This document shows positions 1 to 8,000 of a stretch of 14,832 nt of DNA, one piece after another. The DNA is from an uncultured Bacilli bacterium (GTDB lineage Bacteria > Bacillota_I > Bacilli_A > RF39 > UBA660). Position numbers and translations under genes: made by a program. Numbering within the stretch: position 1 is the first letter of the stretch; every line of letters begins with the position of its first letter. Under the pieces are notes generated by a model. It ran no database searches. It had not been told where the DNA came from and saw only the letters and a program-made list of their open reading frames with translations. The stretch covers positions 1-14,832 of the forward strand of contig CANQOE010000014.1 in NCBI GenBank assembly GCA_947625315.1, in the 5' to 3' direction.

Positions 1-57
1 CTCCTTTATCTTTTGTTTGGCTATTTTAATTATAACATTTTTTTATTTATCAGTCAT
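1..57 (-). promoter_or_regulatory. Promoter and ribosome binding site of a gene beyond the left edge
   Basis: On the minus strand there is a TATAAT -10 at 29-34 preceded by the extended -10 dinucleotide TG (36-37). An ATGACT -35-like hexamer lies at 52-57, with a 17-base spacer. Downstream, at the very edge (1-6), the minus strand reads AAGGAG, a good Shine-Dalgarno sequence. The start codon of the gene it serves must lie just outside the window, to the left and on the minus strand. Confidence 0.75.
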
Positions 58-62
58 TATGT

Positions 63-406
63 TTAACACAACTTTTCAAAAAATGATTCTCCTCGAATTA
101 ATGCTTGAATTACCTTATTTTCGTAGTCATTTAATGTTGAACCATTAAGTTCAATATTATCCTTATTTGTTATAAAATTATTAATAAATTTTTTTAATTT
201 ATTCATATTATTTAAAGAATAATAATATATGTTTTTTCAGTTTTTGCTTTACAATTTACAAGACTACAATGGTGGTTCGTAACAATCATCATAGGTTAAA
301 TTATATAAAATATTTTGATTTTGATGATTAATATATCCAACTATAAATAAAGCTAAAATTATTAATATTATTATAATTATTAACACTTTATTTTTATTTT
401 TTCCAC
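63..406 (-). pseudogene. Decayed short membrane-anchored protein gene
   Basis: I do not recognise the family. One reading frame from about 386 gives a strongly hydrophobic N-terminal helix (VLIIIIILIILALFIVGY), then a short polar segment ending in DDCYEPPL and a TAG at 264-266. The same frame has TAA and TGA within the next 27 bases. It then reopens (YYYSLNNMNKLKKF, with an ATG at 204-206) and runs 47 codons to a TAA at 63-65. The stop-free stretch across the interruption lies in another frame (CSLVNCKAKTEKTY). A GTG at 404-406 would give a typical MEKIKIK start if one A were restored before 386. The simplest reading is a single gene of about 110 codons, a membrane anchor plus a small polar domain, broken by several indels. 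It could instead be two tiny unrelated ORFs (264-386 and 63-206). No convincing ribosome binding site is seen. Confidence 0.35.
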
Positions 407-437
407 TTTCGATTTAATTAAATATAATATATATTTA

Positions 438-462
438 CAAAATTTTATATTTTTTTTAAAAT
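438..462 (+). repeat. 25-base direct repeat, copy 1
   Basis: This block is identical over 25 bases to 1536-1560 and in the same orientation. It starts ACAAAATTTTATAT and ends in eight T followed by four A. The flanking bases on both sides differ between the copies, so the identity has sharp ends. It lies just upstream, on the minus strand, of the decayed ORF at 63-406. Confidence 0.7.
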
Positions 463-487
463 GTAAAATTGTCAATGATGTGAAAAA

Positions 488-523
488 AAATTGATTCAAT
501 AATAATTATTGAGTTAATTTTTT
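488..523. terminator. Long AT-rich hairpin with T-tracts on both sides
   Basis: The arms 488-502 and 506-520 pair over 15 positions around a 3-base loop, two of them G-T wobbles in the plus-strand RNA. A plus-strand T run follows (518-523). On the minus strand eight Ts follow the stem, and the two wobbles become A-C mismatches, leaving a 7-pair apical stem. It includes the stop codon of the transposase remnant (514-516). A terminator for minus-strand transcription through the 735-1464 unit is the most likely role. No plus-strand gene ends here. Confidence 0.55.
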
Positions 524-711
524 CTATTTAATAATAATTTTCTCATTTCATTTGGAGTTTTATAATTTAAAATAGCCATTGGTATATTGTTAGACTTTTT
601 AAGATATAATTTAGCTTGATATCTTAAATCTTTTTCACTTGCTTCATCAATACAAGTATATTGATAAAACTTTTTGTCAAAAGCAATATTATCACACTTG
701 CATATTAACAA
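514..711 (-). pseudogene. Internally deleted IS3/IS481-type transposase remnant
   Basis: The frame encodes about 65 residues, open from roughly 738, with only a TTG as a possible start at 711. The first part (KFYQYTCIDEAS) matches the region of the rve/DDE integrase core where these transposases read FYQYTxIDEASRERF. The second part (DLRYQAKLYLKKSNNIPM, then NYKTPNEMRKLLL) matches the extreme C-terminus of the same family, which typically reads SNNIPMxxLGWKSPxExR. The roughly 100 residues between them, with the second catalytic Asp and the Glu, are missing, joined in frame at about EASEKDL. The N-terminal helix-turn-helix is also absent. It cannot be an active transposase, and no terminal inverted repeats were recognised. 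The family assignment rests on motif memory, not a search. Confidence 0.7.
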
Positions 712-734
712 CCAATATGCGTGTGAAAAAACGA

Positions 735-866
735 TTATTCATTAAAATCATTTTCGTTATTTAAAATACTAATTAATTCATTTAATTTATTTTGTTTTTC
801 TAGTATTTCATTTTTTAAATTTTCTATATATTTTTTTATATTTTCTATACTATTATTTTCTTGCAT
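735..866 (-). CDS. 43-residue coiled-coil microprotein overlapping the upstream gene
   Basis: The ATG at 864-866 lies inside the end of the upstream 203-codon gene, overlapping it by 14 bases. A GAGGG sits 8 bases before the ATG, so translation is probably coupled. The peptide is nearly all charged or polar residues on a perfect heptad pattern: I7, I10, I14, L17, I21, K24, L28, L31, L35 fall on a/d positions, followed by an acidic tail. The upstream protein also ends in a heptad coiled coil, so the two could associate; that is inference. The ORF is too short for composition alone to prove coding. The ribosome binding site, overlap and heptad regularity are the support. The alternative is a chance ORF in AT-rich DNA. 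Confidence 0.5.
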   Translation of the reverse strand: MQENNSIENIKKYIENLKNEILEKQNKLNELISILNNENDFNE

Positions 867-1464
867 TATTTTTACCCTCACTCATTAATTGAATTTGAAC
901 TTTGATTTCTTCAATTTGCTTATCCAAATCATCTCTTTGACTAGTTAAACTTGATAATTGTTTTTTTAATGCTTCTAATTCTGATGTTGTTATTGCATTA
1001 TCTTTTTTATCTTCTTTAATTTTGATATACTCTAAATAAAAATCTACTAAATATTTTGCATGACAATTTCTAACATCATAAGTATTTAAATAATCTTTCA
1101 TAGTTAAATTAGATCTATCTATATTTGATCGAAAAAAACCCCTATATGCTCTTTTTACAAAAGGTATTCCTAATTTTGAACAATCTTTTGTAAAATCTTC
1201 TTCATTTGGATCTAGATGGCTTTTAAGCAAAACATCACATACTAAATCCTCTCCCAAATATTTACATCTCAAAATATCAATCATTCTAAAAAATGTATTT
1301 CTAGTTGCTTTACTAGGTATTGACTTTAAATTCATATTAATAAAATCCTTTATAGTATATATTCCTCTATTATGTAAGCCAATTAAATTTTGTCCAAAAT
1401 TCGGTTTTGAATTTAAAAATGGTTCATCCTCTAATCTCATTTCTAAAGTTTTATTATCGTCCAT
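853..1464 (-). CDS. Unknown protein with two helix-hairpin-helix-like segments and a C-terminal coiled coil
   Basis: This is a 203-residue soluble protein of unrecognised family. The start at 1464 (MDDNKTLEM) is chosen because an AAGGAAGG lies 10 bases upstream, within a run one base off the full anti-SD complement. The longer reading to 1539 would start upstream of the predicted promoter. Residues about 22-65 (LIGLHNRGIYTIKDFINM) resemble the RNA polymerase alpha C-terminal domain or a helix-hairpin-helix fold, where N-x-GI-x-TI-x-D-L is typical. Residues about 97-150 could be a second, more diverged copy. Residues 165-195 form a heptad coiled coil (LEALKKQLSSL through KQIEEIKVQI). There is no signal peptide or membrane helix. 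It is followed by an overlapping coiled-coil microgene. A nucleic-acid-binding or scaffold role is only a guess. Confidence 0.75.
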   Translation of the reverse strand: MDDNKTLEMRLEDEPFLNSKPNFGQNLIGLHNRGIYTIKDFINMNLKSIPSKATRNTFFRMIDILRCKYLGEDLVCDVLLKSHLDPNEEDFTKDCSKLGIPFVKRAYRGFFRSNIDRSNLTMKDYLNTYDVRNCHAKYLVDFYLEYIKIKEDKKDNAITTSELEALKKQLSSLTSQRDDLDKQIEEIKVQIQLMSEGKNNARK

Positions 1465-1507
1465 AAAATCACATCCTTCCTTGTAGACGTTTATAAAGTA
1501 TGCAATA

Positions 1508-1536
1508 ATTATATCATAAACATTGTAACACAACAA
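1508..1536 (-). promoter_or_regulatory. Extended -10 promoter for the 853-1464 gene
   Basis: The minus strand carries TGATATAAT, with the -10 TATAAT at 1508-1513 and the TG at 1515-1516. A TTGTTG -35-like hexamer at 1531-1536 is separated by 17 bases. The expected transcript start is near 1501, downstream of the ATG at 1539, which supports the shorter start at 1464. The A/T tract of repeat copy 2 directly upstream could act as an UP element. Confidence 0.65.
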
Positions 1537-1560
1537 CAAAATTTTATATTTTTTTTAAAA
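1536..1560 (+). repeat. 25-base direct repeat, copy 2
   Basis: This is the identical, same-orientation partner of 438-462. It lies in the divergent intergenic region between the 853-1464 gene and the transglutaminase-like gene and touches the -35 element of the minus-strand promoter. The interval between the copies holds the transposase scar and the coiled-coil gene pair. Confidence 0.7.
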
Positions 1561-1564
1561 ACTA

Positions 1565-1593
1565 TAGACTTTAGCTTAAGGATTTGATAAACT
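1565..1593 (+). promoter_or_regulatory. Possible promoter of the transglutaminase-like gene
   Basis: The plus strand has TGATAAACT (-10 hexamer at 1588-1593) and a TAGACT -35-like hexamer at 1565-1570 with a 17-base spacer. Each hexamer matches the consensus at four of six positions. The implied start near 1600 would leave only about 11 leader bases before the TTG at 1611, so the call is tentative. Confidence 0.35.
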
Positions 1594-1610
1594 TTTAATA
1601 GGTGGTAGCT

Positions 1611-2528
1611 TTGAAGAAGTTAGGAGTATCTCTTATTTGTATTGGTTTAATTCTATTGGTATTATTAAATGTCGATAAAATATCTGATAAATTAATTATG
1701 ATGTTAAATTATGAAAATAGTAAAAAAATTACAAGAATAAACGATTATTATAAAGAAGAAAATTATAATTTAGTTAAAAATACAACTTCTTTTACTCCTT
1801 ATGGAAAACAAGATATTATAAATATATTTTATACTTTAATTAATAATAGACAAAATGATTATACTATTTATTGTCCTAGTGCGTATAAAAATTGTTTAAA
1901 AGATTTAAACGAAATATCAAAAAGTGATACTTTAACTCATATTAATAATTATGTTCATCCTTTTAATTCTTTTACAACTATAGATACTAAAATATATGAA
2001 ACTGGGGAAATACAATTAAAGATAAATTATTTATATAAAGAAGAGGAAATTAAAGAAATTGAAGAAGAAGTAAAGAAAATATTACAAGAGCTTAAAATAG
2101 ATGATATAGACAACGATTATGATAAATTAAAAGCTATTCACGATTATATTATCAATAATACTAAATATGATACTAAAGAAAATACAGATAATACTTCAGC
2201 TTATACAGCTTTGGTTAATCATTTAGCTACTTGTAATGGTTATACGGATTTGATGGCTATTTTCTTATCGAAAATGGGCTATAATAATTTTAAAATTGCC
2301 ACGACTAAAACCGAAAATAATAAAGGGCATGTTTGGAATGCTGTTTATTATGACAATAGTTGGCGCCATATTGATTTAACTTGGGATGATCCCGTTAGTA
2401 GTGATGGAAAAAATTATTTGTATCATAAATACTTTTTAGTAACTACAGAAGAATTAATAACCGCGGATAGTAATATAACCAGTAAAGAACACGAATTTGA
2501 TTATACTATTTATAGCGAATTAAAATAA
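1611..2528 (+). CDS. Membrane-anchored transglutaminase-like protein
   Basis: The 305-residue protein has an N-terminal signal anchor (about 4-20, LGVSLICIGLILLVLLNV) and a long extracytoplasmic region. Its C-terminal transglutaminase-like papain-fold domain covers about 160-270. The expected catalytic triad is visible: Cys208 in TCNGYTDL, His240 in GHVWNAV and Asp255 in HIDLTWDDP. Bacterial members are thought to act as cell-surface cysteine proteases or cross-linkers; the substrate cannot be told here. I prefer the TTG at 1611 (MKKLGVSL), since AGGTGG at 1600-1605 sits 5 bases before it. A GTG at 1602 would lie inside that ribosome binding site. The gene stands alone on the plus strand and converges with the DUF2207 gene, sharing a terminator that contains its stop codon. 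Confidence 0.85.
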   Translation: MKKLGVSLICIGLILLVLLNVDKISDKLIMMLNYENSKKITRINDYYKEENYNLVKNTTSFTPYGKQDIINIFYTLINNRQNDYTIYCPSAYKNCLKDLNEISKSDTLTHINNYVHPFNSFTTIDTKIYETGEIQLKINYLYKEEEIKEIEEEVKKILQELKIDDIDNDYDKLKAIHDYIINNTKYDTKENTDNTSAYTALVNHLATCNGYTDLMAIFLSKMGYNNFKIATTKTENNKGHVWNAVYYDNSWRHIDLTWDDPVSSDGKNYLYHKYFLVTTEELITADSNITSKEHEFDYTIYSELK

Positions 2529-2552
2529 GGATGTTTAGTCCTTATTTTTTTT
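2522..2552 (+). terminator. Rho-independent terminator between convergent genes
   Basis: A perfect 10-base-pair stem (AAAATAAGGA at 2522-2531 with TCCTTATTTT at 2539-2548) around a 7-base loop runs into eight Ts (2545-2552). It contains the stop codon of the transglutaminase-like gene. Read on the minus strand, the same stem is followed by a shorter T run and can also end the DUF2207 transcript. Confidence 0.85.
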
Positions 2553-4443
2553 AAAAGCCATGACCAGAAGAACCGCCGCCTCCAAAGCCACCTCCGGAAG
2601 AAAAGCCACCGCCAAAGCCTCCGCCTGAGGAAAAGGAAGAACTGCTAATTTGAGCTCGACGTTGGTAGGCTTGGGTTAAAGCTTCATTAAAGGCATTATT
2701 TATAGTATAACTTAAATCATAATAGTAAAATAGAGGAATATAATTCGTATCAGTTAGATTTGCATCTGCAATTTTAACATTCATAACTTTTTGAACTTTG
2801 GTAGCTAAACCAAAAATAACGGCATAAACTAAATAGCGTTCCCATAAAGCTATTTCGGGTAATTCTTTTAAATCAAAAGTACCAAAATCATCTAAGAAAT
2901 TTTTAAAAGCCCGCCACTTAGCATAATGCTCACTCCCTTTAGGAGTTTTTTTATGAATGAGTAAAGTATAAATAAAATAAATAATAGCAAGTAAAAGAAT
3001 AAGATGTAAAGGCCAAAAATCTGCAATATAATTTAAAGCAAAAGTATAAAAACAAAAGCTTATAAATAACAAAATACAACTAATTATAATGGGTATTGAA
3101 CTATTAACATAAAATTGTTCTTTAACACCGTCTTCTTGAACTTGATTTTTCCATTTTGTATAATTAGTAATAAAAACATTATATTTAGAAGACTTAGCAT
3201 ATTTCTTTAAAGAAGTAGTAGTAAATTCTTTGGTATTATCTTCATTAGTCTTACCAATATCATTAAAAAGAAAATTAATTAAATATTTTTCGGTTTCATT
3301 AGTATTATCCAAATTATTTAAAATAAATTTGTAATCCTTGGTTTTTTTGGTACTAGGAATTTCTTCGACTTTAATATTCTTTTTATAAATAAGATTCATA
3401 ATTGAAGCACTCATCGCATTGGGAGTAATTTTATGATGCATTAAATAGTCGATTACCTCAACATTATAGTCATCGATAAACTCTCGATTATATTTGGAAA
3501 AATAAGAAGATTTAGGACTTTTCGCAAATTTAAAATAAGTAAAAATAAACAAACATAGATAAGTCCCAATTAAAGTCAAAGTTAAACCTTTTAAAACTTT
3601 AGTAATAAATAGAGCTTGAGCTCGTTCTTCGTTAGCTTCATTAGCTCGCAAAGTTTCTTCTTCAATTATATCTTCTAATGTTGTATTATAATCTTTTTTG
3701 GCATTGGGATTAGTAATTAGAGAAGCATTAAAAGTTAAGCGAATATCTAAAACATCCGAGTTAGCCATATAACCTATGGAAGCTAATACTTGGCGATTAT
3801 CAACTTTGGAAATTTCGCCCAATAAATAATTTTGGTTATTATTAGTTCCATGAGCCCAAAGACGGAAAAAATCAGTATTATCATAATCTGGAAGCGATAC
3901 TTTTACTTGAACATTATAAATATCATCATAATCATTAGGGGTTATAAAGTTCCAATAGAGTTCGGCAAAAGAATCATGGATAACAACTACATCTTTAACT
4001 AAATAATTGATTAAAAAGGCAACTTTTTGGCTATTAGCATGATAGTATAAACGATAAGTATATCCATAAATATCATTTCTTTGACTATACTTAGCCATAT
4101 CCCCATTAACAGCCATATTATCTAAAGTAAACATTGTAAAATCGGCATCATTTAAAGTATCAAAATCAACATCTTGATAAATATATTTACCTTTAAAACT
4201 TATTAATTCAATAGAACTTCCATTATAAAGAGAATTGTTATCTAAGTTAAGAGTATTTTGATAATTAAGAGTTTTTTCATAACCATTAAAAGTACCTTCC
4301 ATAACAATTAATTCGGTAACATTTAAATCCCCTTCTTTAGTTATTTGGGCATCAATTAGTTGATCAGTTATTTTATAATTAGCCGCATAACTAATTAAGG
4401 GAAAAAATAAAAAGATATAGATTGTTAATAATATTTTTTTCAT
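2551..4443 (-). CDS. DUF2207 family predicted membrane protein with glycine/serine-rich tail
   Basis: The 630-residue protein has a signal peptide (1-20, cleavage after SYAA), then a large extracytoplasmic beta-rich domain typical of DUF2207 (about 21-250). A membrane helix follows at about 280-304, then a cytoplasmic region with winged-helix-like segments (about 320-440) and two to three helices at about 449-470 and 478-496. A conserved DUF2207 motif comes next (KWRAFKNFLDDF, then LPEIALWERYLVYAVIFGLA). The tail ends in Gly/Ser/Phe repeats (SSGGGFGGGFSSGGGFGGGG, then SGHGF). AGAGGA precedes the ATG by 7 bases. It follows lemA, as is common for DUF2207 and TPM-domain proteins, suggesting a joint envelope role. 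The molecular function of the family is not established. A terminator hairpin lies between it and lemA. Confidence 0.88.
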   Translation of the reverse strand: MKKILLTIYIFLFFPLISYAANYKITDQLIDAQITKEGDLNVTELIVMEGTFNGYEKTLNYQNTLNLDNNSLYNGSSIELISFKGKYIYQDVDFDTLNDADFTMFTLDNMAVNGDMAKYSQRNDIYGYTYRLYYHANSQKVAFLINYLVKDVVVIHDSFAELYWNFITPNDYDDIYNVQVKVSLPDYDNTDFFRLWAHGTNNNQNYLLGEISKVDNRQVLASIGYMANSDVLDIRLTFNASLITNPNAKKDYNTTLEDIIEEETLRANEANEERAQALFITKVLKGLTLTLIGTYLCLFIFTYFKFAKSPKSSYFSKYNREFIDDYNVEVIDYLMHHKITPNAMSASIMNLIYKKNIKVEEIPSTKKTKDYKFILNNLDNTNETEKYLINFLFNDIGKTNEDNTKEFTTTSLKKYAKSSKYNVFITNYTKWKNQVQEDGVKEQFYVNSSIPIIISCILLFISFCFYTFALNYIADFWPLHLILLLAIIYFIYTLLIHKKTPKGSEHYAKWRAFKNFLDDFGTFDLKELPEIALWERYLVYAVIFGLATKVQKVMNVKIADANLTDTNYIPLFYYYDLSYTINNAFNEALTQAYQRRAQISSSSFSSGGGFGGGFSSGGGFGGGGSSGHGF

Positions 4444-4460
4444 AAGACATTCCTCTTTTT

Positions 4461-4486
4461 AAAAAGGCTTACTTTATGGTAAGCCT
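4461..4486 (-). terminator. Terminator/attenuator between lemA and the DUF2207 gene
   Basis: On the minus strand AGGCTTAC (4486-4479) pairs perfectly with GTAAGCCT (4472-4465) around a 6-base loop and is followed by TTTTT. The stem overlaps the lemA TAG stop at 4485-4487. It lies upstream of the DUF2207 ribosome binding site, so part of the lemA transcripts should end here, lowering expression of the downstream gene relative to lemA. Confidence 0.75.
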
Positions 4487-5036
4487 AAAATTGAACTTTA
4501 ACATTGTTTTTTTCTTCTTCATTTGCTTCAAAAAATGCTTCTTTTGTAAACTTAAAGATATTAGCAATAAAGTTAGATGGAAACATTTCAATTTTATTAT
4601 TTAATTGTAATACAACATCGTTATAGAATTGACGAGAAACAGCAATTTTATTTTCAGTATCTTCTAAACTGCTTTGTAATTCTAAAAAGTTTGTATTAGC
4701 TTTTAAATCAGGATAAGCTTCACTTAAAGCAAATAATTTACTTATCGCTTTAGTTAATTCCCCATCAGCTTGCATTTGTTCATTAGGAGTAGAAGCACTT
4801 AAATAGCTATTGCGCGCTTTTACGACGTCTTCTAAAGTTCCTTGTTCATGTTTGGCATAACCTTTAACTGTTTCAATTAAATTAGGAATTAAATCAAATC
4901 TTCTTTTTAATTGAACATCAATTTGACTCCAAGAATCTTTAACTCTATTTCTTAAAGATACTAAAGAATTGTAAGTTGAGGCTACCCAAATAATTAGCAA
5001 TAAAACAATTACTAAAATAATTATTAATACTACCAT
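4485..5036 (-). CDS. lemA: LemA family protein
   Basis: The protein has 183 residues, the usual LemA size. It has an N-terminal membrane helix (1-20, MVVLIIILVIVLLLIIWVAS) followed by a long helical domain. The LemA signature is clear: RVKDSWSQIDVQLKRRFDLI, then PNLIETVKGYAKHE, and further on AVSRQFYNDVV. In most family members only a short tail is outside and the helical bundle is cytoplasmic. The biochemical role is unknown, with frequent links to envelope maintenance and to DUF2207/TPM proteins. A strong AAGGAGG precedes the ATG and a dedicated promoter lies in the gap after addA. It is the first gene of the lemA-DUF2207 pair and is followed at once by a hairpin terminator. Confidence 0.95.
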   Translation of the reverse strand: MVVLIIILVIVLLLIIWVASTYNSLVSLRNRVKDSWSQIDVQLKRRFDLIPNLIETVKGYAKHEQGTLEDVVKARNSYLSASTPNEQMQADGELTKAISKLFALSEAYPDLKANTNFLELQSSLEDTENKIAVSRQFYNDVVLQLNNKIEMFPSNFIANIFKFTKEAFFEANEEEKNNVKVQF

Positions 5037-5058
5037 TTTATTTCCTCCTTATATAATT

Positions 5059-5087
5059 ATATTATCATAAAATAAGTTTTAATTCAA
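5059..5087 (-). promoter_or_regulatory. Extended -10 promoter for lemA
   Basis: In the short gap after the addA stop codon, the minus strand has TTGAAT at 5082-5087. A 17-base spacer leads to TAATAT at 5059-5064 with the extended TG at 5066-5067. The start would fall near 5052, about 16 bases before the lemA ATG and just ahead of AAGGAGG. This separates lemA from addBA transcriptionally. No addA terminator with a clear T-tract was found, so read-through is possible. Confidence 0.6.
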
Positions 5088-5094
5088 GATTTTC

Positions 5095-8000
5095 TTAATT
5101 ATTAGTAAGAACTTCTACTTCTCTTATTTTTTCATCTATTAAAGAATATAAATATAACTCAATTGGTTTATTAGTAGTCGTTTTAATATAGTTGTAATAA
5201 GTATTTAATTGGTTAATATATTCTTTATCTTCGATGTTTTTTAGTTTATAATCAATAATTTTAATATTATCGGGATATTCGAGCATTAAATCGATTACCC
5301 CTTGGATTTCTTGAGATTTTTCAATATAACTAAATTCTAATTCTTGATAGATAGTAGCATGAGAAAAATCAAAAGTACTTTGGAGTTTTTTTACATATTT
5401 ATTAGAACTTGGTTTTTGAAAATCACTATATTCAAGTAATTCATGAAGACTTGTTCCTAAATTTAATAAAGATTGTTCTTCTTTAGTTAATAAATGCTTA
5501 ACCGTTTTAGAAGCATGCTCTTTTTTTAATAGGTTAAAGGAAATATTTAAAGCATGAAAATTAATACTATCTTGAGTAAGAGCAGATGTTGTTACTTTAG
5601 GGGGAGCTAAATTAATATATTTTGAAGTAATATCTAAATTATCTACATTAATATAAGAAATATAATTTTTTAAATCAGCATAGATAGAAGCTAAAAAGTC
5701 ATAGAAAGAACGATAATGCATAATGATATCTTTGTTTACAAGATTATAATTTCCTTTAAATTCGGGACAAACGAGAATAATTTGTTCTTTAGCTCGAGTT
5801 AAAGCTACATAAAACAATCTTAATTTCTCGGCTATTTCTTCTTTTAAATAATCTTTTTTAAGTAACGTCCGCATAAAAGTTTGGCCTATTCCTTCGTGAT
5901 AAAAAGGCGTGATTATTCCATATTTCGGAGAATAGAGAAATTGTCTTTTAATGTCGGCTAAATTGAAACGAGCTTTTAAGCCAGCATAATAACATATGGG
6001 AAATTCCAAACCTTTAGATTTATGAATGTTCATTAATTTAACACAGCTGCCAACACCTTTAACTTCGCGATAGCGCAAATCCTGATTTTCGGCAATGATT
6101 TCCTCTAATAGATGAACAAAATCGGGAATTGTTAAACCTAACTCTTCACTAGAAGAAGCTAAATCAAGAATGTAAGATAGACGAATAAAGGAATTATTAA
6201 TGTCCCCCACTTTTAAGATATTTTCATAAATATTAAATTCTTGAATAATCTCTTCGATTAACATGCGAATAGTTTTGTTTTCTAAATTATCTAGTAAATT
6301 TAGGCAATGTTGGTAAGTGGAAGTAGTATTGATTGTTTTATTTTCCAAAGTAAGAAAGATTTCTTCATCTGATAAATTACCTAAATAACTGCGTTCAATA
6401 CTGGTAAAATAATATTTCGTATAATTATCATATTCTTGATTTTTAATTTTTAAAATTAAATTGAGAATATTTTTAAAGATTAGTAAATCATTAGAAGTAT
6501 TTAAATTACTATCTTGATATACTTCTAAAGGAATATTTAAGTATTCAAAAATCTTTTTATAAGAAGCCATATCTTTACTACGGTCTAAAATGATACAAAA
6601 ATCAGCATAGTTAATATCTCTTAAACTATTAGTTTTAAAATCAAATACTTGATATTTATTATAAATTTTTTCTTGAATATCTTGAGCTATTTTAAAAGCT
6701 TCAATTTCATAATTATTATATTGGGGATTTTCTTCATAAGTAAAAATTTGGATGTTATGGTTATCTTGGGTAGTTCCATAATTGGTATAACTTAAATTAC
6801 CATAAACCATAGCTTGATTATCTTGATAATTAATACCCCCAACATCATTAATCATAATTTTAGTAAATATTTGATTGATATTAGCTAAAACTTCTTCCCG
6901 CGAACGGAAATTTTGAACTAAATCAATTTTAGAACCACCGTTTTCTTGAGCATATTTTTGATATTTTTCTCTAAAAATATGAGGATTAGCATTGCGAAAG
7001 CGATAAATGGATTGTTTGATATCACCAACCATATAGACATTGTTGTTGGCAATTAATTGAATAAATTCTTCTTGTAAATCACTAGTATCTTGATATTCAT
7101 CAATCATAATTTGGGTAAATTGTTCTTGAAGTTCTTTTAAAACTTCGGGATTTTCTTTGACAATTTGAATGGCCATTTTGGATATATCATTAAATTCATA
7201 TACTTCATGAGTATCTTTGTAAGTTTTAATTTCTGTATCTAATTTTAGAATAATGGAAATAAGAACACTGACATAATCTTTAGTCATAAAGTATTGTTCT
7301 TTTAATTCGGTTTCATTAAAGATTGTGGCTTCTTCTAAAGTTTTGACTATCTCTTTAATTTCTTCTATTAAATGTTTACCATCTTCTTCAACATTATAAA
7401 ACTTAGCTTTAGAGCGATTGTTAATTTTAGCAATATCTTCTAAATTGCGAGGAGAAAAAACAACCGAATAAGATTCATATAATTTTGTGTAAACTTCACT
7501 AGAAACATAATTACTTATTTCGTAAAGTTTAGATTCTAAAGTAGTACATAAATCTTTTAAATAGTTAAAATATTCTCTATAAACTTGATTGTAATATTCT
7601 TCAGTATAATAATTATCTAAATAATTTTGTAAGTATGTTGTTTTATCATATCTTAAATCCAAAGCGGAACTCATACTAAAAACAGCTTCTTTTAATTCAT
7701 TATCACTGCGAAGCGTAAAATCTTGCACCATTTTAAGAAACTTAGAATCTTTATTTTCATATAGATTAGTAAAAAGATTATCGATAACTTTTATTTTTTG
7801 TAAATCAATAAGAGATTTTTCAACAATCTTTAAATTAGGTGAAATATTTAATAAATAATGATATTTGCGCACAATACTTAAAGCAAAAGCATCAAAAGTA
7901 GTAATGTAAGCGGAATCAAGATATTCCAAAGCTTCTTTTAAATTAGCTTCTTTAAGTTTTTGGCGAATCCGATTTTTCATTTCTCCCGCGGCTTCATTGG

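Noticed and set aside
1465..1539. N-terminal extension of the 203-residue protein starting at 1539
   Set aside because: The extension overlaps the -10 element and the likely transcript start near 1501; the ATG at 1464 has a proper ribosome binding site.
1..1560. CRISPR array or prophage attachment site in the left zone
   Set aside because: Only one pair of 25-base repeats is present, far apart and without regular spacers, and there is no integrase or tRNA end nearby.
1602..1610. GTG start for the transglutaminase-like gene
   Set aside because: The GTG lies inside the AGGTGG ribosome binding site; the TTG at 1611 is correctly spaced from it.
5088..5118. Hairpin after addA as a terminator
   Set aside because: The stem is short with a bulge and is not followed by Ts on the minus strand.
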